Below are positions 40,669-50,233 of a stretch of 54,279 nucleotides of DNA, in pieces. Position 1 is the stretch's first letter, and the number at the start of each line of letters is the position of its first letter. The stretch covers positions 1 through 54,279 of the forward strand of contig PYVH01000009.1 in the NCBI GenBank assembly GCA_003030785.1, in the 5' to 3' direction. The position numbers were made by a program, and so were the translations under genes. The notes beneath the pieces are model-generated. The model saw only the letters and a program-made list of their open reading frames with translations. It was not told the origin of the DNA and did no database searches. This DNA comes from Marinobacter sp. B9-2. GTDB lineage: Bacteria > Pseudomonadota > Gammaproteobacteria > Pseudomonadales > Oleiphilaceae.

Positions 40669-43600
40669 CTCCCAGGGGAGCCCAGGCAATTTCAATTTTG
40701 GTATCCGTCGTTTGGTGCTGGTGGACTCCGCCGGCTTCTGTTACGTGGAAATTCCGGTGGACAACCACGGCCTGATCCTGGGCCCGGGTAATCTTGGCAA
40801 GTCCAGCCTTTTGAACAGCCTGCGACTGTTTCTGCTGCCGGAAAACAACTTCAAGAACAGCCGCAAGAAATTCGCGTTCCGCAATGCCAGTGCCGGTAGT
40901 TTTTACACCAACGAGGAAAGCTACCAGCATTACTTTCCCAGTCAGTTCAGCTTCCTGATTATGGAAGCCGAGAACCCGGCCGGGGTGCATTGCCAGATTC
41001 TGTACCGGGACAGCGCCAGCCAGCTCAGCTATGGCCGCGCTTTCGTACCGGTGGGCTACGATCAGCTGCGGCCGCTGTTCTGGAATGGTGACGATGAGGA
41101 CGGAATCGGCCAGGCGGTGCCGGAGCTGTCGTTCAGCCGTTTGTCCGAGATGCTGAAAAAACGCTCGAAGGAAACAAGGTTAGTGAATGACCCGGCCAAG
41201 CTCAAACAGATGCTGTACAGCAGCGAGCTGATGAACGCCGATGCCGTACGCTATTCGGTGCTGCCGCTGGGTGAATCCGACGAGCGCCGGGTGCAGTCTT
41301 TGCGCACGCTGATCCTGCTGCTGTTTGAAATGAAGGCGGACGATCAGGCCATGTCCAATGCGGTGGCCAGCATCATCGAGGCGGACAAGAAGTTTGCCGA
41401 TGACGCCTTCGATTTCAATATCGATGAGTTTCTCAACCGGCACGATCAACTGAAGCAACAGCAAATCCAGCTAAACCAGATTGAAAAAGAGCGTTCACGG
41501 TTCGAGAAGCTGCAAAGGGATTATCAGGCCTACCAGACCCTGCTTCGCAGCCAGCACGATTTTGCCGCTTTCCGGGATGGCGTCAGCCATGCCTTGCAGG
41601 ACATTGGCGCCAGGCGTAAGGCCGCAGTAGATGCGTTCAATGAACAGAACGAGACCCTGCGCCATGTGCTCCAGGCTCTGAAAAAACTGGAGCAGGACGC
41701 CAGCGGTCTGAAGGGCGAGATCCGTTCCGCCGACCGTCGCATCAAGCAGGCCGAGCAGAACCAGAAAGATGGCGATCTGCTGGTATCCCAGTACGGGGAG
41801 ATGACCCTTCAGGAAATCGAGGAGATCCAGAAAGAGGAACTCGATAGCAAGAAAGGGCACCTGGCTGCCCTCAAGAGTGCCGCCCAGGCGGAAATCCGGC
41901 TGGAGCAGATCCAGAAAAAGAAGCAGGAGCTTGAGCGCAAGCTGGAATCCCTCAAGGATCGGGAAAGCAAGCAACATTGGCAGTTGCAGAACCAGTTGGA
42001 TGAAGCCACCGCCGCACCGCTGCGGGCCGTGGACCCCAGATTGGTGATGGCGAGCCCGGGCCAGGACCTGGACGCCGACAGCAAGGCGGCCATCGAAGCG
42101 TTTGCCCGGCTGTTTGTGCCCAATGACAAAGGCTTTGACTGGTTCGACGCCGAATACTCGGCCCAGCCGGCCCGGCAGACCGACTTTGCAGAGCAGCGCC
42201 GGCATATTGAAGGTGAGCTCCATGGCCTGGAAAAGGAGCGGGCGGAGCTGGCAGACACCGCCAATCAGGAACATGACCGGCCACGGTTGATCGAGCGCAC
42301 GGAGAAAGAGATCCGCGCCATCGAAAAGGATCTGGATACCCTGAGCCGTTACCCGGCAGCTGCAACAACACTGAGGGACGCCACCGAGGAAAAGCAGGCG
42401 GCGGAGGAACAGCTGGCCAAGCTGGAAGAACAGGCCCGGCTGGAGCAGGAAAAGCAGGATGGCGTGCAACAGAAGGCCGCCAAAGCCAGGGCCGAAAAAG
42501 AGCGTATCGAGGAGCGGGAGCGGGAACTGGCGGGTCTTAGCCGAAGCGTCGGGACCGTGGAGCACCGATTTCCGCATCTGAAAGCAGTAGAAGCCGAGCA
42601 GCCACTGGCGATCGAGCAGGTGTCTGTTGCCGCGTTCGACGACCTGCAAACCCAGCTGGACGACCTGGAAGAGCGTCGGCGCAGCATCCTCGACCACCTT
42701 CGCCAGTTTGTTTATCTTGGCATCCACGAAGATACCGAAGGCGAATTGCAGAAAGACAGCCCGGCGTCATCCGTTATCCGCGAAACGTTCAAAAGCCTGT
42801 CGGATCTGTTTGCCGGCATGGCCGAGCGCTGGAATGTGCTGGAGCAGCAAGTCGGCATCCACAATGAAACCGTGGCGAGCTACCGGCAGGCCCTGAAATC
42901 CAACCACGAGCACATTGCCCGTTTTGAAGCGCAGCTGAACCGCGAGCTGGAAGGCGTGCGCATCAACGATCTGGTGGAAATCCGCGTGGACATCCACACC
43001 GATCCGAAATTCCGCAATCTGGTGGAAGAAGCCAACAACATCGATCCCTATGGCAACCAGTTGCAGTCGGACGCCTTCTATGACCGTTTGCGGGTGTTCG
43101 TGGCGGACTTTTTCGGGGAGGGTGGTAGCAAGCGCCTGACCATGGACAAGGTGATTACCGGCATTTCCTACAGAACCCGGAAGGAGAATGCCACGAGCCT
43201 GGACAAGAAGGGCCAGTCCACCTCCACCACGGCCCTGATCAATCTGGAACTGGTGTACCGTCTGCTGAAACGCGTGTTGTATCCCGGCGTTCAGCTGTCG
43301 TTCCCCATGGTGTTGGACGAGCTGGCCAGCGTGGACATCAGTCAGATGCCCTCGTTGCTCGAACGGTTGCGCAAGCAAGGTTTCAATCTGTTCTCCGCCG
43401 CCACTCACAGTGCCAGTGCGGAAGTGATCTACCTGATCGGCCGGCACCTGGAAGTGGGGCAGATGCGCACCGCACGCCCCTACAGCCCGCAGCGCACTCT
43501 CGTGTTCTGGGGCGGGGCCGAGGGTTTCACCAACGGCGAATCCCTGAGCCAATGGGCCGACCAGACCCAGAACAGCCTGCTGGAGTCGGCGGATGAGTAA
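40661..43600 (+). CDS. mksB: MksB, SMC-like condensin ATPase
   Basis: This 979-residue condensin ATPase has Walker A GPGNLGKSS at residues 41-49, long coiled-coil arms (about 230-460 and 520-780) and a C-terminal head with the signature region KGQSTSTTALINLELVYRLL and Walker B PMVLDELASVD. It is shorter than MukB and typical of MksB from Pseudomonas and relatives. Neighbouring MksF, MksE and the TOPRIM protein show it is the MksBEFG type, a Wadjet relative that restricts plasmids. The ATG at 40661 sits in ATGAGTGA, overlapping the mksG stop. Confidence 0.92.
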   Translation: MSDSQGSPGNFNFGIRRLVLVDSAGFCYVEIPVDNHGLILGPGNLGKSSLLNSLRLFLLPENNFKNSRKKFAFRNASAGSFYTNEESYQHYFPSQFSFLIMEAENPAGVHCQILYRDSASQLSYGRAFVPVGYDQLRPLFWNGDDEDGIGQAVPELSFSRLSEMLKKRSKETRLVNDPAKLKQMLYSSELMNADAVRYSVLPLGESDERRVQSLRTLILLLFEMKADDQAMSNAVASIIEADKKFADDAFDFNIDEFLNRHDQLKQQQIQLNQIEKERSRFEKLQRDYQAYQTLLRSQHDFAAFRDGVSHALQDIGARRKAAVDAFNEQNETLRHVLQALKKLEQDASGLKGEIRSADRRIKQAEQNQKDGDLLVSQYGEMTLQEIEEIQKEELDSKKGHLAALKSAAQAEIRLEQIQKKKQELERKLESLKDRESKQHWQLQNQLDEATAAPLRAVDPRLVMASPGQDLDADSKAAIEAFARLFVPNDKGFDWFDAEYSAQPARQTDFAEQRRHIEGELHGLEKERAELADTANQEHDRPRLIERTEKEIRAIEKDLDTLSRYPAAATTLRDATEEKQAAEEQLAKLEEQARLEQEKQDGVQQKAAKARAEKERIEERERELAGLSRSVGTVEHRFPHLKAVEAEQPLAIEQVSVAAFDDLQTQLDDLEERRRSILDHLRQFVYLGIHEDTEGELQKDSPASSVIRETFKSLSDLFAGMAERWNVLEQQVGIHNETVASYRQALKSNHEHIARFEAQLNRELEGVRINDLVEIRVDIHTDPKFRNLVEEANNIDPYGNQLQSDAFYDRLRVFVADFFGEGGSKRLTMDKVITGISYRTRKENATSLDKKGQSTSTTALINLELVYRLLKRVLYPGVQLSFPMVLDELASVDISQMPSLLERLRKQGFNLFSAATHSASAEVIYLIGRHLEVGQMRTARPYSPQRTLVFWGGAEGFTNGESLSQWADQTQNSLLESADE

Positions 43601-45038
43601 ACGCTTCAGCACCCTGGATACCACCCGGCTGCTGTTCGAGCACCCGAAGATCCTGTTCCGGATGATTGAGCGGATGGACCGGAACGAAGCCCGGTATATC
43701 CGCGAGAGTGATCTGGTGGCCGAGGTGATGGACTATACCCGTCGCCTTGGCAAGGCCGACCGGGACCGGGTGCGGCTTGCCTTGAATACCGACAACCTGT
43801 TCCGCAGCGGCCTGGTGATCGACATCATCAAGGCCGAAGGTGAGCGGCGCCTGGTGTTCCAGGATGCCCTGATAAACCTGATGCGCGCCTGCAATGCCTC
43901 GCTGTATCAGGAGCTGACCGACGCCCGCCTGCGCGGCCACCTGGTGACCCTGCGGGACGTGCGCAACCGGCTGGAAACCAGCAGCTTCAGCGACGCGGAC
44001 CCGGACTACACCGAATTGAGGGATGATCTGAACGAGCGGGTCAGCCAGCTCATCGGCCTGCTGCGCCAGAACGTCCTGCGGATGCAGACCATCAGTGCCC
44101 AGCTCGCGGACCTGTCCGGCGACGCCAGTCGCGCGCCGGAAAAATTCCTGGAGTTCCGCCAGAACCTGTTTGAGCAGATCGTGACCCTGTACGAGCGCCA
44201 CATCAAGCCAACGCTGGTGTTCCTGAACCCGGATACCCGCCTGCCTGACGGCAGCAACCTGTTCGAGACTCTGGAAGCCATGGTCCGGTTGCTGGAAAAC
44301 CACGGGGACCATAACCTGGCGGACCAGCTGTTCCGTTCTTCCATCAGCCTGAACGCCCTGTACAAGCCCATCCAGGCGGTGGCGCAGGAAGTGGAGCACT
44401 TCCTGCGCAAGACCCGCCAGGGCATGGTCCAGTACAACGCCATGGAGCATTTCTACGGCAAGCTGCAGGAACTCAAGAGCGAAACCGAGACCCTTAGCCT
44501 CAAGAGAAAGTGGCTGGAGGGCGGCGACTTTGCCCGTAGCACTGGCTTCCTGGTGGGCTTGCGGGCCCAGCAGCGCCCGAAACACTACGCCTTCGGTGAA
44601 TCGTCCAGCTACTACCAGTTGCTGTTCAGTGAACTGGACCTGCGGCTGAATGATCTTCGCCGTAGAGCCGAGGTGCCTGTTCTGCAGGCAGTGGACGGAA
44701 GCGGACGCCATACCCGGATTGATGTCCAGCGTATCAGCCAGCTCTATCAATGGCTGGAAACCCTGGAGCTGCGGCCCACCTCCGATCTGGTGCGGGAGCT
44801 GCACGGCCGCCTGGATGGCTTTATCCCCGGCTATCGCTTTCCGGACCTGCTGGCAGCACTGAACCGGCTGGTAAACTCGCCGCCGGAGGGCCTGCAGGTA
44901 GTCACGACCAACCGTTTCCGGATTCTGGACCAGTCCTCAGACAGTGAGCAGTTTGTCTACCGCAAGCGCCGTCTGGAAAATCTGGAAACGACTGAACGCA
45001 ACGCCCCGGTCAATCAAGAAGAGCAACAGCATGCCTGA
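43593..45038 (+). CDS. mksF: MksF, kleisin-type condensin subunit
   Basis: This 481-residue kleisin-like subunit bridges the MksB heads and binds MksE. The N-terminal winged-helix segment is FSTLDTTRLLFEHPKILFRM, followed by IRESDLVAEVMDYTRRLG and a helical middle with LRQNVLRMQTISAQLADLSG. It overlaps the mksB stop by 8 bases and the mksE start by 8 bases. A 425-codon open frame on the opposite strand is a shadow caused by high GC at third positions. Confidence 0.9.
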   Translation: MSKRFSTLDTTRLLFEHPKILFRMIERMDRNEARYIRESDLVAEVMDYTRRLGKADRDRVRLALNTDNLFRSGLVIDIIKAEGERRLVFQDALINLMRACNASLYQELTDARLRGHLVTLRDVRNRLETSSFSDADPDYTELRDDLNERVSQLIGLLRQNVLRMQTISAQLADLSGDASRAPEKFLEFRQNLFEQIVTLYERHIKPTLVFLNPDTRLPDGSNLFETLEAMVRLLENHGDHNLADQLFRSSISLNALYKPIQAVAQEVEHFLRKTRQGMVQYNAMEHFYGKLQELKSETETLSLKRKWLEGGDFARSTGFLVGLRAQQRPKHYAFGESSSYYQLLFSELDLRLNDLRRRAEVPVLQAVDGSGRHTRIDVQRISQLYQWLETLELRPTSDLVRELHGRLDGFIPGYRFPDLLAALNRLVNSPPEGLQVVTTNRFRILDQSSDSEQFVYRKRRLENLETTERNAPVNQEEQQHA

Positions 45039-45657
45039 ATTCTCCGACGCGATGGATACCACCGAATCCGCCGATCATTCACAAACCTCGAGCAGCTTCG
45101 AGCAGATCCTCCCGGCCCAGAGCGCCGCGATCTACCGGGAATTCCAGGCCGGCCGGGTGATTGTGCGTGATGTCTGGGACAGCAACCGTTCCGAGCTGCG
45201 AGCCAACCCGCTCTACAACCTGCTGTACAACCATTTGTCCCATTTCCGGACCTTCTACGAACACCTGGGCAGCGAGCTGGTGTTTAACGAAACCGGCGCG
45301 TTTTTCTTTCTCAAGGAAAGCAGCGACGACGAGAACGAGGAACACGACGAGAACGCCTTCCGGGTGCAGGTGATACTGCTGTTGATCGGGCGTTATTTCG
45401 CACGCAGCGGGCGGGACCTGGAATACCTTGGCCGTCCGGACGCCGGGCTTAACGAGCAAGACTTGTCCGCATTGGAGAGCGATGAGGAGTACCAGGAGAT
45501 TCTCAGGGCAGCACGGTTCGAGAAAGGCGTGCCGGAAGCCCTGGACTACCTGGATAAACGCCATCTGCTGTTTCGCGCGGGTGCAGGGCGCTGTTTTCTG
45601 AGTTCCGCCGGTCTGTACTTTCTACAGGAGCTGGTTCGGGAGTATGAGCAGGGTTAG
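45031..45657 (+). CDS. mksE: MksE, condensin accessory subunit
   Basis: This 208-residue MukE-like subunit has an acidic, flexible N-terminus (about 1-25) and then winged-helix segments: YREFQAGRVIVRDVWDSNRS, LLYNHLSHFRTFYEHLG and FRVQVILLLIGRYFAR. I chose the ATG at 45031 (MPEFSDAMDT) behind AAGAAGAG; the longer frame from 44944 lies inside mksF. It is the last gene of the mksGBFE operon and is followed by a strong hairpin at 45673-45697. Confidence 0.88.
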   Translation: MPEFSDAMDTTESADHSQTSSSFEQILPAQSAAIYREFQAGRVIVRDVWDSNRSELRANPLYNLLYNHLSHFRTFYEHLGSELVFNETGAFFFLKESSDDENEEHDENAFRVQVILLLIGRYFARSGRDLEYLGRPDAGLNEQDLSALESDEEYQEILRAARFEKGVPEALDYLDKRHLLFRAGAGRCFLSSAGLYFLQELVREYEQG

Positions 45658-45672
45658 AGAGGATTAAAGGTT

Positions 45673-45697
45673 TCCGGGCTGACAAAGCCAGCCCGGA
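45673..45697. terminator. Bidirectional hairpin between convergent mksE and ATP-grasp genes
   Basis: TCCGGGCTG (45673-45681) and CAGCCCGGA (45689-45697) form a perfect 9-base stem around the loop ACAAAGC. It lies 15 bases after mksE and 8 bases before the end of the convergent gene. T-runs are weak on both sides, but position and stem strength fit a shared terminator. Confidence 0.65.
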
Positions 45698-45705
45698 GTA
45701 TCGAT

Positions 45706-47013
45706 TTAAACGTAGAAGTCCAGATCTTCCTGGGCTTTCAGCAGGTCCCGCATCTTGATGGGGTCATCCCCGAAGAAGAATACCAGGCCCCAATGTGTAC
45801 CGAAGGCTGATCTATCCGGAACGGTTTCCTCTGTTGGCTCGTGCAGCTCGTGTGACTCGAAGTAGGGGTGTTCAATGCACTCGGGAGGCATTTCCAGCTT
45901 GCTGACCACGCGACGGCGTGGATATACCCCAAAACACCCGGCATAGCCTTTGGCATCGACTACTTCGCGCGGGAAGAATGCATCCACTTCTTCTTTGGTG
46001 CTCTTGGGATCGAACACCAGCATGGATGCCTGATAAGCGTTGAAACCGTAGGCGCGTTCAATCAATTCGAAGGCCTTGAATCCCGGTGGACGGTACGCCA
46101 CTTCGCCAAAGTACATTTCGCCGTCGGCGGTAACAAAGTACTCGGGATGAATCAGACCAAACTTGATATCGAAGGTTTTAATCAGCAATTCGATCTGCTT
46201 GGTAATGGCATTGCGCCAGCTCTCGAGTTCCTTGGTTGCCGGCACAAACACCGAATAGCCCAGGGTCACGTACTCAGAGATATTGAGAAATTTTATCTTT
46301 CCATCATGAATCCAGGCTTCAACGGCAAACTCCCAGCCACTGAGATGGCTTTCCATCAGTAGCGGGTATTCCTCAGCCGGGATTTGATCAATTTCTTCGA
46401 GTGTTCGGATCATCCGGTGTCCGAGACAGCCGGCTTTGTCGAAGGCCTTGACGTGAATCGGGTCATCCGGGTCGCCATCCAGTTTGAGCAGAGTCTGGTT
46501 GACGCGCTTCATGAAGCGGACGATGTCTTCTTTCTCGTGAGCTTCTTCGAAGATCCCCACGCGTATACCGCCGAGCTGGGCACGCCGTTTCATCAGGGCT
46601 TTATCTCGGAACAGGATAGACTGACCGTACATCCGGGGATTATCGAGCAAGACAGAGTTAATGGCGCCGGACCATTCAACGGTTTCCTCGAACAATGGAA
46701 CGGCGACATCAACGCCTTCGTCCTTGAGTTTGTGGGCGATTTCCATTGATCGATCATTCAGACGAACAAAATCCCAGGGAATAAAAGGAATGTGGTTGGC
46801 GGCGCAAAAGTCTGTAGCCCATTCGGGTGCGACCACAATGTAACGCCGGTCAAATTTCTGGGCGGCCTTGATCGCATTGATGCTCCAGCCGAGTAGGGCA
46901 ATGTAGCCTTTGTTCGGATCTTTGGGTGTCTCAGTTCCAAGCACTGAGTCCATGGTGGCGTCGCGCCACGCCAACACGTCTTGGGACATCTTGGATTCGG
47001 GCGTAATTGACAT
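45706..47013 (-). CDS. ATP-grasp domain protein
   Basis: This 435-residue protein has the ATP-grasp fold, which joins a carboxylate to an amine or thiol through an acyl-phosphate. Segments include YIALLGWSINAIKAAQKFD (pre-ATP domain), LFRDKALMKRRAQLGGI, HVKAFDKAGCLGHRMI, ESHLSGWEFAVEAWIHDGKI and GEVAYRPPGFKAFELIERA (metal-binding end). It resembles biotin-carboxylase/carbamoyl-phosphate-like ligases, but no specific substrate is recognisable. It is divergent from an M17 aminopeptidase, 184 bases apart between starts, so a shared peptide or amino-acid role is possible. Confidence 0.8.
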   Translation of the reverse strand: MSITPESKMSQDVLAWRDATMDSVLGTETPKDPNKGYIALLGWSINAIKAAQKFDRRYIVVAPEWATDFCAANHIPFIPWDFVRLNDRSMEIAHKLKDEGVDVAVPLFEETVEWSGAINSVLLDNPRMYGQSILFRDKALMKRRAQLGGIRVGIFEEAHEKEDIVRFMKRVNQTLLKLDGDPDDPIHVKAFDKAGCLGHRMIRTLEEIDQIPAEEYPLLMESHLSGWEFAVEAWIHDGKIKFLNISEYVTLGYSVFVPATKELESWRNAITKQIELLIKTFDIKFGLIHPEYFVTADGEMYFGEVAYRPPGFKAFELIERAYGFNAYQASMLVFDPKSTKEEVDAFFPREVVDAKGYAGCFGVYPRRRVVSKLEMPPECIEHPYFESHELHEPTEETVPDRSAFGTHWGLVFFFGDDPIKMRDLLKAQEDLDFYV

Positions 47014-47197
47014 TGAATATACTCCTGGTGGGCTAAGAAATGGGCAATAGACTGCCGGGGCAGCTAGAGTGAGTCATAGGCAGGAACGTATTTGGTAAAT
47101 GCCAACCCCATCACTAACTATAGTTGCTGTTCCGCCAAGGACAAATGACGGACCCCAGAAGCAACCAATTTGGAGAACAACGAGACAGGGGAAATCC

Positions 47198-48685
47198 ATG
47201 CGACCGACATTTCCAGGCTTGCATCCATTGAATGTTCAGAAATACGGCAATACGCCCACGTCCTGGGACTTCGGGGCCGACGTTGGTGTTGTCCTTTTGC
47301 TACCGAAAGGGAAGAAAGACGCGATCGATAAGAGCCCCTGGGCAGCGACAGTAAAAAGGACTCTGGCAAGGTACCCGGAAAATGAAAATCCGGTGTTTCT
47401 GTCTTCATCCGAGGCCGGGCGGGTCGCTGCTGTGTTCGTGCCCGAGAATATTCAGCCGTTCAAAGCCCTGACCCTCGCCCGAAAAGCGATAGGGCCACTG
47501 ATTGCGGAGCGGTTTGTTGAGATCAACGTTATTTCTCTTTTTGAGGACGCCGGGGCTGGGGACATGATGGCGGAAGCCATTCTGGCTGCAGCCTATGCTG
47601 ACCTTTTCCAGTTACCAAGGGTGTCTGGTAAGCCTACGGAGCCGAAAAAGCTGGACTCAATCACTTTCTTTGGACCTTTTGAGAACGCCGATTTTGGCTA
47701 CGTCTCGGCCACGGCCGAGGGTAACAACCTGGCCAGATGGTTGACCCACCTTCCGGGGAATTATCTGACCCCGGGTATTTATCGCAGTTTTGCGGAGAGC
47801 CTGGCGGAAGAGGAAGGCTGGCAGGCGACGTTTTTTGATCGGGATAAGCTCGAGGAATTGGGTGCCGGGGCGTTTCTTTCTGTCGTCGAGGCGAGCCCGG
47901 TCAGGGATGCCGGGATATTACGTCTTCAATATCGCCCCGCCGGAGCCAAAGGCCAACCCCTCGCATTGGTCGGCAAGGGAATTTGTTTTGATACCGGTGG
48001 CAGCAACCTCAAAGTTGGAGGCGGCATGCTGGGCATGCACGGCGATATGCAGGGAAGTGCTGTTGCCCTTGGTGCCTTGCTTGCCATTACGCGCCTGAGC
48101 TTCGACCAGCCGGTGGATTGCTGGCTGGCTCTTGCCGAAAACCATATCGGGTCCAGGGCGGTCAAATGCAATGATGTAATTACAGCGTTGGATGGCACGA
48201 CGATCGAGCTGATAAATACCGATGCAGAAGGGCGGATGGTCTTGTCGGATACCCTGGCCCTTGTCTCCCGTGAAAAGCCCCGTGTGATTATCGACTACGC
48301 GACGCTGACAGGCGCAGTGGTTGCGGCTTTGGGCCAGCGCATGGCGGGTGCAATCACTAATCGCCGTGATTGGATAGAGCCGATTATCCAGGCAGGCGAA
48401 AGGTGCGGCGAGCGAGTCTGGCCTTTTCCATACGAAGAGGATTATGACGAGGACCTCGAATCGAAGGTTGCTGATACCTTGCAATGCAGGACCAGTGGCG
48501 CTGGAGATCATATTTATGCGGCGCGCCTGTTAGGAAAATTTGTCGACAAGGACATTGGCTGGATTCATGTGGATATGGCCTCGTCTGGCACCCACACCGG
48601 AGGGCTGGCGCACATACCGACGGATCTCCAGGGCTTTGGTGTGCGCTTCGGTGTGGAATGGCTCAGAAAGGTAGCTAACGAGTAG
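47198..48685 (+). CDS. M17-family leucyl-type aminopeptidase
   Basis: This metallo-aminopeptidase removes N-terminal residues from peptides in the cytoplasm. It has 495 residues from the chosen start, the usual M17 size. The catalytic domain shows the metal/catalytic Lys in VGKGICFDTGGSNLK and the family signature NTDAEGRMVLSDTLAL, plus DYATLTGAVVAALG. I chose the ATG at 47198 behind AGGGGAAA. An ATG at 47099 would add 33 residues with no likeness. The 3' end overlaps the convergent patatin gene by 11 bases. Confidence 0.9.
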   Translation: MRPTFPGLHPLNVQKYGNTPTSWDFGADVGVVLLLPKGKKDAIDKSPWAATVKRTLARYPENENPVFLSSSEAGRVAAVFVPENIQPFKALTLARKAIGPLIAERFVEINVISLFEDAGAGDMMAEAILAAAYADLFQLPRVSGKPTEPKKLDSITFFGPFENADFGYVSATAEGNNLARWLTHLPGNYLTPGIYRSFAESLAEEEGWQATFFDRDKLEELGAGAFLSVVEASPVRDAGILRLQYRPAGAKGQPLALVGKGICFDTGGSNLKVGGGMLGMHGDMQGSAVALGALLAITRLSFDQPVDCWLALAENHIGSRAVKCNDVITALDGTTIELINTDAEGRMVLSDTLALVSREKPRVIIDYATLTGAVVAALGQRMAGAITNRRDWIEPIIQAGERCGERVWPFPYEEDYDEDLESKVADTLQCRTSGAGDHIYAARLLGKFVDKDIGWIHVDMASSGTHTGGLAHIPTDLQGFGVRFGVEWLRKVANE

Positions 48686-50123
48686 TCTCGGCCTCCAGCT
48701 GACGGATACATCGATCAAACGCCCGGCTGATCCGTGTCTGATCCTTGATCATGGCCAGCCGCGGCCAGGTAGCCTGTTCCCCGAGGTTGATGAACATCTC
48801 CAGATCCTCAGGGCTCGGGTTAGCCAGTACCTTGCGATAGAGCGAGGGTTTCGGGGGAAAGTGAATGTTAATGTCCCCCAGGTATTGCTGGCTGGTCATG
48901 GCGTGGGCCTGTTCGATCAGCGGCCGGATGATGCCAGGGTGCGGGCTCTGTTTGGTCAGTTCAAGCGCTGTGGCGATCTGGCCGTGGGCCAGGGAAACCG
49001 CTGCCCGTTTGGCCCAGGCGGTCACGCCGCTCTGGTCATGGTGGCTGATAAATGGCACCACATGGGGGTTGGCCTGGCTGACAATGGTTTTGTTCACGTT
49101 GTGCAGCCGGGCCATTCTCATCAGTGGCAGATCGCCATGTACGCTGCCATCAATCCAGCTTTCGGTGGGCATGTAGGGCACACTGCTTTCGCGATTTCCG
49201 TTTGTTTCCCGAGCCTGAAGGGTCACTGGCGGGAAAATGCCCGGCACCGCACAGGAGGCCATCACCGCTGAATCCACCAGAACGGCTGGCGAGGACAGCC
49301 AGTTCAGCAGCCTCGGTTTTTGCTGGGTGCGGGTGGGGGAGACGGAGATGTTCAGGGTACGGCCACTGTGTTCGTGCGCCTCTTTGAAACTGACGCTGCC
49401 GAGGTTGTGCTGTATATGCTCCTGCAGTTGGCGCGGATCCATGGCATGGCCGGCCCTCAGGCCTTCCGTGATGCCAAGCCAGCGGAAGGCGTTGAGGTGG
49501 ATGCGTTCGGGGTGATTGAAGAAGTCTGCCAGTTCCTTCTCATCCCGGGTGCAGATGGCGCCGGCCACGATCGCACCCATGCTGGAGCCCGCCATTACAT
49601 CCGGCAGCAGGTCCTGGCGCCAGAGCGCCCGGGTAACCCCTATGTGGTAAATGCCGAAAGCCGCGCCACCGCTGAGCATCAGGGCTGGCCGGCCATAGAC
49701 ACGTTCGGCGTCCCGAAACATTTTCAGCTTACGGGCGGTTGTGACCTCGGGAATGGGGTGCTCGCAGATGAATTCCATGGATGTCTCCACTTCATTCAGG
49801 AATTCACCCACCAAACGGTTGGTGCCGCTGCGAGCCACGGTGTACAGATCAGGGTTGGAGAGTTCCCCGAGGTGACGGTAAAGACTCTCCTGGAGGATCC
49901 GGATCAATCGCCGGGTGTCGCCATTCTGCCGGCAATGGCCCATGAGGCCCATGTGCTTGCGCATCAGGCTTTCATGAAGCATTCCGGTCTCTTCCTGTTC
50001 GCGCCACGCCAGCACGCCGTCCAGGTCGTCGAGCGCGGTTGCGGCCTCGCACCATTGCTCGTAGTCGCGGGCCTGCTCCAGTTGCTGCTTTAGCTGTCTG
50101 CGGGTTTTCGAAGAGTTTTTCAT
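48675..50123 (-). CDS. Patatin-like phospholipase with DUF3336 domain
   Basis: This 482-residue lipid acyl hydrolase has an N-terminal DUF3336 region (about 1-135, with YEQWCEAATALDDLDGV and LYTVARSGTNRLVGEFL) like fungal and bacterial triacylglycerol-lipase-type patatins. The patatin domain has the oxyanion motif GGAAFGIYHIG, the nucleophile elbow GSSMG and the catalytic Asp in WIDGSVHGDLP. It likely acts on phospholipids or storage lipids at the membrane. Its promoter faces the riboswitch region. Confidence 0.9.
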   Translation of the reverse strand: MKNSSKTRRQLKQQLEQARDYEQWCEAATALDDLDGVLAWREQEETGMLHESLMRKHMGLMGHCRQNGDTRRLIRILQESLYRHLGELSNPDLYTVARSGTNRLVGEFLNEVETSMEFICEHPIPEVTTARKLKMFRDAERVYGRPALMLSGGAAFGIYHIGVTRALWRQDLLPDVMAGSSMGAIVAGAICTRDEKELADFFNHPERIHLNAFRWLGITEGLRAGHAMDPRQLQEHIQHNLGSVSFKEAHEHSGRTLNISVSPTRTQQKPRLLNWLSSPAVLVDSAVMASCAVPGIFPPVTLQARETNGNRESSVPYMPTESWIDGSVHGDLPLMRMARLHNVNKTIVSQANPHVVPFISHHDQSGVTAWAKRAAVSLAHGQIATALELTKQSPHPGIIRPLIEQAHAMTSQQYLGDINIHFPPKPSLYRKVLANPSPEDLEMFINLGEQATWPRLAMIKDQTRISRAFDRCIRQLEAETTR

Positions 50124-50204
50124 GGCTTTACCTTAACGTATCCAGCTTGGACTGTGCAGCGGCTGGTTTCCCGGCTCCGGGTTATTTGCTATGTTTAGCA
50201 CCGT

Positions 50205-50227
50205 TGATTGGCGTTTATTACCAATCA
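50205..50227 (+). promoter_or_regulatory. Inverted repeat just upstream of the riboswitch
   Basis: TGATTGG (50205-50211) and CCAATCA (50221-50227) are separated by 9 bases, ending 7 bases before the first aptamer. It sits where the promoter of the riboswitch transcript or of the divergent patatin gene is expected. It may be an operator; nothing more can be said. Confidence 0.3.
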
Positions 50228-50233
50228 GACATG

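Noticed and set aside
43527-44804. 425-codon minus-strand frame over mksF
   Set aside because: It is antisense to a clear MksF gene and lacks family features or a ribosome-binding site.
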